NCBI GenBank assembly: GCA_947683625.1
Contig: CANTUR010000069.1
Span: 434,001 to 498,000 of the forward strand
DNA: 64,000 nucleotides
Reading direction: 5' to 3'
From: Mallotus nudiflorus
Lineage: Eukaryota; Streptophyta; Magnoliopsida; Malpighiales; Euphorbiaceae
Both the position numbers and the translations under genes were made by a program. The notes beneath the pieces are model-generated. The model had not been told where the DNA came from. It was given only the letters and a program-made list of their open reading frames with translations, and searched no databases. Below are positions 49,628 to 60,505 of the stretch, one piece after another (the first letter of the stretch is position 1; each line of letters starts with the position of its first letter).

Positions 49628-49833
49628 ATATTTCCTGTGGAACATCTAGTGGACTTTGTGCAAATGAGTTTTGCTATATTCCCTGTGGGATGTTTAGCGA
49701 TGATAAGTTGAAATTTGCTATAGTTCTTGTGGAACGTCTAGCAATGATGAATTTCATTATATTCCTGTGGGACATCTAACGATGCACACTATATTCCCTG
49801 TGGGACGTCTAGTGTAGATGAATTGAAATAAAT
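49628..49833. repeat. ~50-bp tandem repeat with TTCCCTGTGGGA core
   Basis: At least five diverged copies of CTATATTCCCTGTGGGACRTCTAGCGATG. TCCCTGTGGGA is itself a small inverted repeat. Two more copies occur at about 49958-50016 inside the hairpin array. Confidence 0.7.
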
Positions 49834-50373
49834 TACATTATACTCGGTCATATGATACCGATTATACTCGGTCGTATAATCAATCGAAGATACATTGCAC
49901 TCGGTCGTACAATGCCGACTACACTCGGTCGTATAGTCTTGAATTGAAATATTATTATATTCCCTGTGGGACATCTAACGATGCACACTATATTCCCTGT
50001 GGGATGTCTAGTGTAGATGAATTGAAATAAATTGCATCATAATCAGTCGTATGATGCTGATTATACTCGACCATATAATCAATTGAAGATACATTGCACT
50101 CGGTCGTACAATGTTGACTACAGTCGGTCGTATAGTCTGATTTGAAAAAAGGCATCACACTCGGTCGTGTGATGCTGATTATACTCAGTTGTATAATCGA
50201 TTGAAGATACATTGCACTCGGTCGTACAATGCTGACTACACTCAATCACATAGTCTGATTTGAAAAAAGGCATCACACTCGGTTGTGTGATGCTGATTAT
50301 ACTCAATCGTATAATCGATTGAAGATACATTGCACTCGATCGTACAATGCCAACTATACTCGGTCGTATAGTC
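49834..50373. repeat. array of about 17 short hairpins with a common TCGGTC loop
   Basis: Four stem types follow each other in order: A (GCATCACAC), B (GATTATAC), C (CATTGCAC), D (GACTACAC). Each is followed by TCGGTC or a close variant and then its own reverse complement. The order repeats about four times, with a 118-bp period from 50034. Perfect examples: 49860-49881 (8-bp stem), 50152-50175 and 50270-50293 (9-bp stems), 50177-50198 and 50295-50316 (8-bp stems). It lies between the antisense gene and the 3' LTR of the Tat-like element. Function unknown. Confidence 0.85.
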
Positions 50374-50456
50374 TGATTTGGGCTTCCAAATTTAGGCATT
50401 TTGTTACTGTACTTCTGACTGTTTAAGGCCGGTTTGATAATTATTCTTTATTTGCT

Positions 50457-52294
50457 TTGATCGAGCGATGGATGGATACTACCCACACTTTTCATACTCG
50501 TGTGGGTGGGCTGACCATTTCACCTATGAGCTTCTCTGCTATCACCTGGATTACCTTTGGGGGATCTCCAGTTCCATTTGACATCGGCTATTGTAGTCTT
50601 CCAGAGCATGCACAGAGTCAATACATTCACCCCAGCATGGAAGAATCGAAAGAACATTCTTCTTTCATCATTAGTTGAGGGATTTAGATGCCTTCCTCCA
50701 TCTACTCCTCGTCAGATCATTCATAAGGCGAGGTGTTTCCTCTTAATATTATTAGGCACGACCCTCTTTTGTGAGAGTAGTCATGAGGTCAGTATTGTTT
50801 TGTTGGGTCCTCTTCATGACTTGGATCGAGTTGCCACATTAGATTGAGGATCTACTACACTTGCTTATATTTGTTATAGATTGGACACTATCTATAGAGG
50901 TGTTGTCATGATGTGTGGCTTTTGGCACATCTTACATGTATGTTCTCCTTCATTTGATCTCTATAGTTTTGCTCTTCTTTTCTTTTTTTGATGTGTTCTC
51001 TTTTTTTCAGATATGGAGCATAAAGATCGAGTTGATTCGAGGCTTTAACGCTATCAATTCTGATAGGACCTTTCCTCTGATGATGAGATGGGGTTCTTCT
51101 CGCCTTGCTAGCAACAGGAACACATTGTAGATGTACCGTGATCAGTTGAACACTGTCAAGTGGCACCTGGTAAGGAAAAATAAAATCATTAGTATGCTAC
51201 AGTTTAATAGAAATTTGATTTAATTTACAAAAATTGCAGATAAATTCTTATTGGTTGGAGGGTGTTGAAGACATCCAGCGATATGATTTCATGGCGGCTT
51301 CAGCCCGTTTAGAGCCTATAAGGATCCTGCTCTCTAGTTGTGGCTGTCTGATGTGGTATCTAGGGGAGCGAGTGTATCACTGGTCTGCTGGCCCTTCTCG
51401 ACGTTGCATTCCATATGATGTCCCCTCCTCTATGCCCCGCAGCTCACATTTTACGGGTTCAGAGCTGAGAGATGCACTACAGGGATATGCTGCCTCAGAT
51501 TTCCTTGAGCATTCTTGACATTATCAGCAGTTATTCATGAGAGCCTCCTGGAGCATGTTCCTATTGATAATGATGAGGTAATTTCACATTATTTCAGCTT
51601 TTGTTTCTAGAACCTATGACTCACTCCTTCTCTTTACAGTTTGAGGAGGTTCGCTCTCCTGTTGATATCGATGAGGAGACTGAGATTGCTCTAGAGATTG
51701 AGAGCCCTGAGCCCAGACCTAGTCCTGGTCATCCTGCTCAGCACGTTAGGTCTAGTCATGATGGGGCCTTTATTGATGCTACGCTTGGCGATGTCTCTCT
51801 TCCAGACAAGTCTATATTCTACTGGGCTCCTACTGTTTAGGCTCTAGTTAAGTAGCATATGCAGTTTGGTGATGCTCAACTTCCTAGCTTTTATCCACCA
51901 GATGCTTCTCGTGTGAGTCTGTTTGCTTTATTTCTTGTATGGATATGTACACTTGACATTGACATTAACAAAGTTTTACAAAACACATTCCCCATACACA
52001 GGCAAAGTATTTATATGGACTTACCTCATCTCAGAGATAATTTATGGTGCAGGTTACAGACAGTTGGCGAGTAAGCGTGCTCATTGAGACAATGCAAATG
52101 TATGCATGTTATGCATGTAATGCATATGACATGGTGTTTTCTGTGTATGCAGAGCTATTCTAGCGGTCTAGAGCGGGAGAATGAGATGCTTCATTGGCAA
52201 CTTGCAGCCTTGGGCTTTGATCTGTATAGTGCTGGGACTTCATCTGCCAGATCTCTAAACACTCATGATGACCCTACCAGAGAATGGAGCTGAT
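50457..52294 (+). pseudogene. plant mobile domain (MAIN-like) gene, antisense to the Tat-like element, broken
   Basis: Exon-like blocks: about 50457-50937, 51011-51169, 51240-51577, 51640-51912, one near 52002-52050, and 52152-52294. Each is joined by GT...AG introns; the first has a strong pyrimidine tract before 51010. Domain hallmarks are HTFHTRVGGLTISP, FLLILLGTTLF, LHDLDRVATLD(stop)GSTTLAY and IWSIKIELIRGF. The last block is Leu/Glu-rich (LERENEMLHWQLAALG) and may be a coiled coil. TGG-to-TGA, TAG stops and one frameshift inactivate it. Tat-clade elements with an antisense ORF for such a protein are known, and this fits: LTR and polypurine tract are on the minus strand, the gene on the plus strand. 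Confidence 0.7.
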
Positions 52295-52759
52295 GGCCAG
52301 ATTCTAGAGCTCAGGATGACTGATTTAGAGTTTCTATATTCCTAACTTTCTGGGTGTCTGTATCTGACTGCTCTCTATTGCACTGCTGTGTTAACTAACT
52401 TTACAAGTTGGATGCACTTCTTTCTGGATTTACAATTCCTGTAGACTTATTGAAGTTAGTTTCAACCATGATGAATGTATAAAAGTTCATTATGATATTG
52501 AAAATTTAGCATGTACTTAACAAATCTCACTATTTTTTTATTTTCATGACTGTCACTTATTTACCATTTGCAAAGGTCATAGGCATTGTTAACCATCTTA
52601 TGCTGAGAGTATAGCATTTACCAAGTGAAGAGCTTGCTTCCACACCTAATTTTAAGGAGAATTTGCTAAACAAAACTTGTGGAAATTAAGCATAAAAATA
52701 TTGAATTCAGAGTATCAAAACAATCTTTGAATTATTTTTGTGCTTTTCTTCCTTATCCA
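52295..52759. other. unassigned sequence
   Basis: I see no gene or repeat that I can support; it lies between the PMD pseudogene and the viral cluster. Confidence 0.5.
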
Positions 52760-52801
52760 AGTATTCCCCCACCTTTCTTATATTACTCAGAGTGGATACC
52801 G
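52760..52801 (+). repeat. 42-bp flank repeat, left copy
   Basis: AGTATTCCCCCACCTTTCTT followed by ATATTACTCAGAGTGGATACCG. Two related copies in the same orientation lie at 63112-63153 and 63234-63275, so it borders the viral cluster on both sides. Confidence 0.75.
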
Positions 52802-52996
52802 TTGGAAAGGTCCTTTGGATACTCGTGCAACTTCAAGATCATCATCCCATTTTCCTAAGAACTCATAATGCAAGAGTCCTAGAAAATCTTCTGGTGAAGT
52901 GGCATCCATCAGCTGGATTCTAGCATAAGCATTCAGAGAAGCATACCAGTTTGCTTGCTTTCCCACCATTTTTGCAAGAAATGTTTCAAAAAATTC
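52802..52996 (-). pseudogene. endogenous pararetrovirus fragment A0: coat-region piece
   Basis: The minus strand encodes the coat-protein-region segment ANWYASLNAYARIQLMD ... HYEFLGKWDDDLEVA, nearly identical to part of copy C at 60506-60690. It joins plus-strand copy A at about 52990-52997, an inverted junction. Confidence 0.8.
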
Positions 52997-53460
52997 AGTA
53001 GATTACTAAAGTAGACCTAAATGATGCCGATCTTGAGTCTCTCTTTTCAAAAGAAGAAGAAGCTTCACCAGAATGTGTTTTTGCTATAGGCCAAAACACA
53101 GACTCAGAAATTTCCAACTCTGAAACAGAGTCCTAGAATGACTAGTTCTTAATTGGTGGTGATAATAGAGACATGATAGCACTAACTCATGAAAAACATC
53201 CAATACCTTTGTTCCTTATTCAAATTTACCCAACCAGTTATTCCAAACCCATAAAACTTGTAGCCTTGATCAACACTGGAGCCAAAACTACCATTCTCAA
53301 CCCAAAAGCCTTGCCTAAAGAATGTTGGAAACATCATTCTGAACATTTTTCTACAGCCAATGGAGAATTACTTGAAATTGGCCTTAAAACCAGACACCCA
53401 ATAAAGATCCAATTCTTTCCAAATTGTTACACCTAGACACATGTTCTTAGATCTTCTTGA
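52997..53460 (+). pseudogene. endogenous pararetrovirus copy A: protease region
   Basis: Follows viral sequence DLNDADLESLFSKEEEASPE. The protease motif reads LINTGAKTT where Caulimoviridae have an Asp-Thr-Gly-Ala, so the catalytic Asp appears as Asn. Stops occur at a former Trp and Gln near 53133-53145 and at CYT(stop)THV (53432). Copy C shares the last stop. Confidence 0.75.
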
Positions 53461-54300
53461 CCTGGAAAAGATATTGTCATTGGCTTTGATGTCTATTGGA
53501 AGATGAAAGACTTGAGAATTCTTCCCAATGGACTCAAGTTCAAGAAATACTTTCAACCATTCACTAATATTCCATCCATCCTTTTTGTTGGCCAAACCAT
53601 TTCTCAACCAAACCTTCAGACTATTCATGAGTTTTTGTTAAAAGAATGCAGTGCTCAGTCTCATACAGAGTTTCTTCATAAATGCTCATCACCACTGTGG
53701 AAAAATGAGGAGTTCTTCATCTCCTTACCTTTCAAACAAAATGAAGATTTCAACCCAATAAAGGCAACTCATCCAGGAATGACTCCTTCTGATCTTAAAT
53801 TGGCAATTGCAAAATGTAGCCAATTGGAAGACCAAGGTCTAATTGTTCCCACAAAATCAGAATGGGCATGCCAAGCTTTTTATGTAAATAAAAGATCAGA
53901 GCGAGTTCATGGAAAGAAAAGATTGGTGATTGACTATCAGCCTTTGAATTTCTTCCTCAGAGATGACAAATTCCCTTTGCCAAAAATTTCCTCATTATTT
54001 ACATTCTTGGCGGGAGCTAAAATCTTTTCAAATTTTGATTTAAAGGTTGGATTTTGGTAATTTGGAATCAAAGAAGAAGACAGATACAAAACGAGCTTTT
54101 TTATTCCAAATAGACACTATCAATGGAATGTCCTACCTTTAGGACTCAAAGTAGCCCCATCACTATTCCAACGGACTATGATCAAAATCTTTGAGCCCAT
54201 CCTCTCTAGCGCTCTTGTTTATATTGATGATATTCTTTTGTTTTCTGCAGATATAAAAGCCCATGAGAAACTACTCCAACAGTTTACTAATCTTGTATGA
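53461..54300 (+). pseudogene. endogenous pararetrovirus copy A: reverse transcriptase
   Basis: Clear Caulimoviridae RT blocks: HPGMTPSDLKLAIAK, LVIDYQPLNFFLRDD, FPLPKISSLFTFLAGAK, VLPLGLKVAPSLFQ and the catalytic YIDDILLF at about 54217-54240. A TAA (54058-54060) replaces a CAA that copy C keeps, and a TGA stands at 54298-54300. A small deletion shortens the EEED run. Confidence 0.85.
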
Positions 54301-55074
54301 CATTATGGTGTTATGCTTTCAACCACCAAGATGTTCATTGGCCAAACAGAAATAGATTTTCTTGGAATGAGATTCAAAGAAGGGAAATATCTTCCAGGTC
54401 CTCATGTTGCAATAGAACTAGATAAATTTCCAAAAGAAAATCTTTCTGTCAAGCAAATCGGACAAGTTCTTGGCATTGTCAATTATCTCAGAGATTTAAT
54501 TCCTCACTTGACAAAGAAGACAGCCCCTCTCAGATCTCTTCTAAGAAAGAATCCTCCACCATGGTCCTCAGAACAAACAGAAGCTCTTGAACAACTCAGA
54601 ATTTGCATAAAAAATCTTCCTGATCTCCAGATTCCCTCCACAGGAAAAAGAATCCTTCAAACAGATGCAAGTGATCAATTTTGGGGAGCTATTCTTTTAG
54701 AAGAAGATGACAACAAAAAAAGACAAATTTATGCTTATGCTAGTGGAAAGGTCACATATGGAGAATGCCATTATCACTCAACCTTCAAAGAGGTCTTAGC
54801 AGTTAAATATGGCATAAAAAAGTTCGAATTCCATCTAATTGATCATCATTTCAAAGTTATGATGGACTACTCATTATTTCCAAAAATGCTTGAATTCAAA
54901 GGAAAGACTCTGCCTCATCCTCAACTTCTCAGAATGAAAGAATGGTTCAGTAAGTATGACTTTGAAGTAGAACACATCAAAGGAGAAGATAACCTGCTAC
55001 CAGATCTTTTACGCAGACCACCTGTCTCTTATTCTAAAAGTCCTTCCCATGCTATACATGTATCAAACCATTAA
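54301..55074 (+). pseudogene. endogenous pararetrovirus copy A: RT thumb and RNase H
   Basis: Open for 253 codons from 54313. GQTEIDFLGMRFKEGKYL and IGQVLGIVNYLRDLIPHLTK belong to the RT thumb. LQTDASDQFWGAILLEED and YASGKVTYGECHYHSTFKE are RNase H, with the catalytic Asp of TDAS and Glu of YHSTFKE in place. It ends in VEHIKGEDNLLPDLL, the usual RNase H tail, and a stop. Confidence 0.85.
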
Positions 55075-55834
55075 TGCCAACTTTCTTGAAAAAGGTATTC
55101 CTCTGTCCTTACCATCAAACATTTCCATGACCACCCTTAATCAAAAAGCCAGAACTCAAATTTTTGAACTTCAATCCAGACTAATCAGAAATTATGGGTT
55201 AGATTTCTTTCACAAATTAGGCTTTCATCCTATTTATCCTTTCACCTGTATTTTCAGCTTCTTAAACCAAAGTCTTGAAAACCAGTTTTATTGGCCTCCT
55301 GAATTGTTAATCCTGTTTTGGTATCTTTGTCATTTATACTGGATTTCATTTGATCTTCAACCATTAAAGCTTGCAAGGTATATCAGTCTGCTTGAGAAAA
55401 ATGAAGATCTGAATCCACATTTGTCAACATTTCTCAAATGGTTCCAGAATTTTTCAAGATGGAAATCCTATTTGACAAATGAAGCTTATACTCAACAGGT
55501 GGCACCTCCTCTCGAATGTCATACTATCATCACCCTCAAAAGAACTTTCTTTAAAGCTAAATGTATTTTTACTGATGTACCATGCTTTAATATCTATGGG
55601 ACCTATAGACATTCAATGATGCACTATATTACCATAGATACCATAAATCCTTCACCATGGAGAGAGTTTCAAAGACACATGTTCGAAAAAATGGTATTAT
55701 TCCAAAAGAGATATGGCCAAAGATATCTGATGATGCCCCATGGGAAATATTTCCTTCTGATTATAGGAAACAACTGTTAGCAGATAAGGAATATTGGGAA
55801 AAGATATAAAGGACTACATCCATCCCCTAAGAAA
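55049..55834 (+). pseudogene. endogenous pararetrovirus copy A: C-terminal domain after RNase H
   Basis: Open for 243 codons with aromatic-rich sequence (YWPPELLILFWYLCHLYW, CFNIYGTYRHSM). Copy C has the same domain on the minus strand. A frameshift after RHMFEK changes frame near 55690. I recognise it only as part of this virus group; its role is unknown to me. It ends at an inverted junction with copy B at about 55830. Confidence 0.65.
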
Positions 55835-56440
55835 ATCTATTTCTATTTAGCCAATGAACATCTTGGTGGGTGAAAGCATAACACCACAATGTCGTACAAG
55901 ATTAGCAAACTGTTGGAGTAGTTTCTCATGGGCTTTTATATCTGCAGAAAACAAAAGAATATCGTCAATATAAATAAGAGTGCTGGAGAGGATGGGCTCA
56001 AAGATTTTGATCATAGTCCATTGGAACAGTGATGGGGCTACTTTGAGTCCTAAAGGTAGGACATTCCATTGATAGTGTCTGTTTAGAATACAAAAGCCCA
56101 TTTTGTATCTGTCTTCTTCTTTGATTCTAAGTTACCAAAATCCAGCCTTCAAATCAAATTTTGAAAAGATTTTAGCTCCCGCCAAAAATGTAAATAATGA
56201 GGAAATTTTTGGCAGAGGGAATTTGTCATCTCTGAGGAAGAAATTCAAAGGCTGATGGTCAATCACCAATCTTTTCTTTCCACGAAATCGTTCTGATCTT
56301 TTGTTTACATAAAAAGCTTGGCATGCCCATTCTGATTTTGTGGGAAAAATTAGACCTTGGTCTTCCAATTGGTTGAATTCTTCAATTGCCAATTTAAGAT
56401 CAGAAGGAGTCATTCCTGGATGAGTTGCCCAGAGCTCCAT
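55835..56440 (-). pseudogene. endogenous pararetrovirus fragment B: reverse transcriptase only
   Basis: The minus strand runs from HPGMTPSDLKLAIEE (56440 side) through LVIDHQPLNFFLRDD to YIDDILLF and PTKMFIG(stop). The TAA at GFW(stop) is shared with copy A, while the Arg codon CGA in LVRHCG is kept where A and C have TGA. Both ends are abrupt. Confidence 0.8.
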
Positions 56441-56735
56441 TAAAACTATATTTCATAGCTATATAGATTATATCATGGACTAGCCAAAGCTGTACTTATA
56501 GCATCACACAACTAATTTTCGGCCAGACAACATGTCCCCTTTTTATAATTCATACAACTATAAATTATAGTCTTAATAGAGTTGGTAATTGGATCATTTT
56601 CTTAATTAAGTTTCTGATGTACCAGATCCTTCAAAGAGGCAAGTACAGAGCATACTCCATAATTTAGATAGGTGGAACGATTATAATTCATAATCTAACT
56701 ACTAGAGAAAAAGAGAGATTTTTTTATAAGGCCAT
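56441..56735. other. unassigned sequence between fragment B and the viral promoter
   Basis: About 300 bp without coding features. It may be viral leader or host DNA; I could not find a tRNA-Met primer site in it. Confidence 0.4.
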
Positions 56736-56737
56736 TG

Positions 56738-56743
56738 TTTATT
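56738..56743 (-). terminator. poly(A) signal of the endogenous pararetrovirus
   Basis: AATAAA on the minus strand, about 60 bases downstream of the TATA box, the usual close spacing in plant pararetroviruses where the signal is passed twice. Confidence 0.5.
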
Positions 56744-56800
56744 TAGCTTCTAAAATTTTTTACAAGAGGGGTTCTACCTCACAACTGAGACAGAAAGCTC

Positions 56801-56808
56801 CTTATATA
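56801..56808 (-). promoter_or_regulatory. pararetroviral promoter TATA box
   Basis: Minus-strand TATATAAG sits in a CTCTATATAAGGAGC context like that of caulimovirus full-length-RNA promoters. It lies just downstream of the C-terminal coding region of copy C, its natural place. Transcription would run to lower coordinates towards fragment B. Confidence 0.6.
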
Positions 56809-56869
56809 GAGAAGGAGCTGAGATACAAGGAGGCCTTAACACAAACAAACAAACAACTACAGATAAACA

Positions 56870-57880
56870 GACAAATGTGGATAGACATCCACTGATAAAA
56901 GTAATAACTTTAAATTAAAACCACTTGTGACAAATTGGCTCGTGACTTGGAGATAGATTCTTATCTTCAGCATTGTCTTCACTATGATAAAAGAGGCTAT
57001 CTTCATTAGGATCCTGCGAGTGTCCTGCTAGTGGCATACATGGGTCCTCTAAATTATTTAATTTAAAAGAGTTTAACCATATATGTTCTGCAGATGAGCT
57101 GGCTTGATAAGGATCATCAATTTGCATGTGAGATGGGATGGATGTAGTCCTTTATCTTTTCCCAATATTCCTTAATTGCTAACAGTTGTTTCCCATAATC
57201 AGAAGGAAATATTTCCCATGGGGCATCATCAGATATTCTTTGGCCATATCTCTTTTGGAATAATACCATTTTTTTCAAACATGTGTCTTTGAAACTCTCT
57301 CCATGGTGAAGGATTTGTGGTATCTATGGTAATATAGTGAATCATTGAATGTCTATAGGTCCCATATATATTAAAGCATGGTACATCAGTAAAAACACCT
57401 TTAGCTTTAAAGAAAGTTCTTTTGAGGGTGATGATAGTATGACATTCGAGAGGAGGTGCCACCTGTTGAGTATAAGCTTCATTTGTCAAATAGGATTTCC
57501 ATCTTGACAAATTTTGGAACCATTTGAGAAATGTTGACAAATGTGGATTCAGACCTTCATTTTTCTCAAGCAAACTGATATACCTTGCAAGCTTTAATGG
57601 TTGAAGATCAAATGAAATCCAGTATAAATGACAAAGATACCAAAACAGGATTAACAATTCAGGAGGCCAATAAAACTGGTTTTTAGGACTTTGGTTTAGG
57701 AAGCTGAAAATACAAGTGAAAGGATAAATAGGATGAAAGCCTAATTTGTGAAAGAAATCTTACCCATAATTTCTGATTAGTCTGGATTGAAGTTCAAAAA
57801 TTTGAGTTCTGGCTTTTTGATTAAGGGTGGTCATGGAAATGTGTGATGGTAAGGATGGAGGGATACCTTTTTCAAGAAAG
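56870..57880 (-). pseudogene. endogenous pararetrovirus copy C: C-terminal domain
   Basis: Open stretches at 57229-57657 and 56915-57127 on the minus strand correspond to 55049-55834 of copy A (YLTNEAYTQQVAPPLECH, CFNIYGTYRHSM). An extra tail with an acidic stretch (HSQDPNEDSLFYHSEDNAED) reaches 56915, beyond where copy A is cut. At least one stop (YG(stop)DFF near 57765) and frameshifts interrupt it. Confidence 0.65.
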
Positions 57881-57886
57881 TTGGCA

Positions 57887-58648
57887 TTAATGGTTTGATA
57901 CATGTATAGCATGGGAAGGACTTTTAGAATAAGAGACAGGTGGTCTGCTTAAAAGATCTAGTAGCAGGTTATCTTCTCCTTTGACGTGTTCTACTTCAAA
58001 GTCATACTTATTGAACCATTCTTTCATTCTGAGAAGTTGAGGATGAGGCAGAGTCTTTCCTTTGAATTCAAACATTTTTGGAAATGATGAGCAGTCCATC
58101 ACAACTTTGAAATGATGACCAATTAGATGGAATTCAAACTTTTTTATACCATATTTAACTGCTAAGACTGCTTTGAAGGTTGAGTGATAATGGCATTCTC
58201 CATCTGTGAACTTTCCACTAGCATGAGCACAAATCCATCTTTTTTTGTTGTCATCTTCTTCTAAAAGAATAGCTCCCCAAAATTGATCACTTGCATCTGT
58301 TTAAAGGATTCTTTTTCCTGTGGAGGGAATCTGGAGATCATGAAGATTTTTTATGCAAATTCTGAGTTATTCAAGAGCTTCTATTTGTTCTGAGGACCAT
58401 AGTGGAGGATTCTTTCTTAGAAGAGATCTGAGAGGGGATGTCTTCTTTGTCAAGTGAGGAATAAAATCTCTGAGATAATTGACAATGCCAAGAACTTGTC
58501 TGATTTGCTTGACAGAAAGATTTTCTTTTGGGAATTTATCTAGTTCTATTGCAACATGAGGACCTGGAAGATATTTCCCTTCTTTGAATCTCATTCCAAG
58601 AAAATCTATTTCTGTTTGGCCAATGAACTTCTTGGTGGGTGAAAGCAT
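57887..58648 (-). pseudogene. endogenous pararetrovirus copy C: RT thumb and RNase H
   Basis: The minus strand has GQTEIDFLGMRFKEGKYL and LGIVNYLRDFIPHLTKKT (58367-58648), the TDASDQFWGAILLEED region with a stop just before it, and the RNase H tail VEHVKGEDNLLLDLLSR (57887-58102). It differs from copy A at scattered bases. Confidence 0.8.
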
Positions 58649-59390
58649 AACACCATAATGTCATACAAGATTAGCAAACTGTTCGAGTAGTTTCTCATGG
58701 GCTTTTATATCTGCAGAAAACAAAAGAATATCGTCAATATAAACAAGAGCGATAGTGAGGATGGGCTCAAAGATTTTGATCATAGTCCGTTGGAATAGTG
58801 ATGGGGCTACTTTGAGTCCTAAAGGCAGGACATTCCATTGATAGTGTCTGTTTGGAATACAAAAGCCCATTTTGTATCTGTCTTCTTCTTCTTTGATTCC
58901 AAGTTGCCAAAATCCAGCCTTCAAATCAAATTTTGAAAAGATTTTAGCTCCCGCCAAAAATGTAAATAATGAGGAAATTTTTGGCAGAGGGAATTTGTCA
59001 TCTCTGAGGAAGAAATTCAAAGGTTGATAGTCAATCGCCAATCTTTTCTTTCCATGAAATTGTTCTAATCTTTTGTTTACATAAAAAGCTTGGCATGCCC
59101 ATTCTAATTTTGTGGGAACAATTAGACCTTGGTCTTCCAATTGGTTGCATTCTTCAATTGCCAATTTAAGATTAGAAGGAGTCATTCTTGGATGAGTTGC
59201 CTTTGTTGGGTTGACATCTTCATTTTGTTTGAAAGGTAAGGAGATGAAGAACTCCTCATTTTTCCACAGTGGTGATGAACATTTCTGAAGAAACTCTGTA
59301 TGAGACTGAGCACTGCATTCTTTTAACAAAAACTCATGAATAGTCTGAAGGTTTGGTTGAGAAATGGTTTAGCCAACAAAAAGGATGGAT
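58649..59390 (-). pseudogene. endogenous pararetrovirus copy C: reverse transcriptase
   Basis: The best preserved RT of the cluster: 222 open codons (58661-59329) from ECSAQSHTEFLQKCSSPLWK to YIDDILLFSADIKAHEK, with GFWQLGIKEEEDRYKMGF intact. A TGA replaces CGA at the end (near 58661), the same change as in copy A. Confidence 0.85.
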
Positions 59391-59960
59391 GGAATATTGG
59401 TGAATGGTTGAAAGTATTTCTTGAACTTGAGTCCATTGGGAAGAATTCTCAAGTCTTTCATCTTCCAATAGACATAAAAGCCAATGACAATATCTTTTCT
59501 AGGTAAAGAAGATCCAAGAACATGTGTCTAAGTGTAACAATTTGGAAAGAATTGGATCTTTATTGGGTGTCTAGTTTTAAGGCCAGTTTCAAGTAATTCT
59601 GCATTGGCTGTAGAGAAATATTCAGAATGATGTTTCCAACATTCTTTAGGCAAGGCTTTTGGGTTAAGAATGGTAGTTTTGGCTCCATGTTGATTAAGGC
59701 TACAAGTTTTATGGGTCTAGAATAACTAGTATTGGATGTTTTTCATGAGTTAGTGCTATAATGTCTCTATTATCACCACCAATTAAGAACTGGTCATTCC
59801 AGGACTCTATTTCAGAGCTGGAAATTTCTGAGTCTATCTCTTGGCCTATAGCAAAAACACATTCTGGTGAAGCTTCTTCTTCTTCTGAAAAGAGAGACTC
59901 AAGATCGGCATCATTTAGGTCTACTTTAGAGATCTACTAAATTTTTTTAATCATTGAATC
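59391..59960 (-). pseudogene. endogenous pararetrovirus copy C: protease region
   Basis: Matches 52997-53460 of copy A on the opposite strand. The active-site codon is again Asn, and a one-base loss shifts the frame directly after it (ALIN then MEPK). The CYT(stop)THV stop is shared with copy A. Confidence 0.7.
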
Positions 59961-60505
59961 ATTTGTTTTTTAAGGGAAATTTTTTGCAACATGACCCTTT
60001 TTTCCACAGATGTAGCATCTGTCAGTTTTCTTCTTGTCACGAAACTTTTTCTTCTTGTAATACTTCCACTTCTTAAACTTAGATCTTTTCCCTTTCTTCT
60101 TCAATTTGAAGAAGTGTTTCTTCTTCTTTGATGGACAAACACAAACATCAGCATCTTTGCATTTGATCTGCAAATTAGGCCTATCACATGAAATTTTCCC
60201 AAAGGATTCTTCCTACTGCCCAGATACAATTTAATCATCTTCCTTTGATCACATAACTGGGTATGAGCATGAATCATGATCTGATACAAATGTCCCATTG
60301 GCACATCTCCAGCTTTATAATTTGATTGTTGAAGGATTGAAAACATTCGAGAGGCAAGGATCTCAGGAATAGAAGCCAAAAAGGCTTGCTTTAAATCAGG
60401 ACTAGTAGTGCCTTCTAACAGGTAAAATCTAGTAGACATATTTTGGAAATGTCTTTCTAGATCTTTTCTCTGTAGTGAACAACATTTCATCTGGTAATAC
60501 TCCTT
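59961..60505 (-). pseudogene. endogenous pararetrovirus copy C: coat-protein C-terminus with zinc knuckle
   Basis: A basic stretch (KKKKHFFKLKKKGKRSKFKK) leads into CYICGKKGHVAKNF, a CCHC knuckle whose last Cys is Phe. Upstream is MKCCSLQRKDLERHFQNM, joined to 60506-61492 across a TGA at a former Arg codon. A frameshift separates the two open stretches near 60140-60170. Such knuckles bind the viral RNA during assembly. Confidence 0.75.

Noticed and set aside
49834..50373. CRISPR-like array
   Set aside because: The repeats are regular but each unit is a hairpin and there are no unique spacers; the genome is a plant.
53368..53628. Minus-strand ORF opposite copy A
   Set aside because: Antisense shadow of the viral protease-RT linker on the plus strand.
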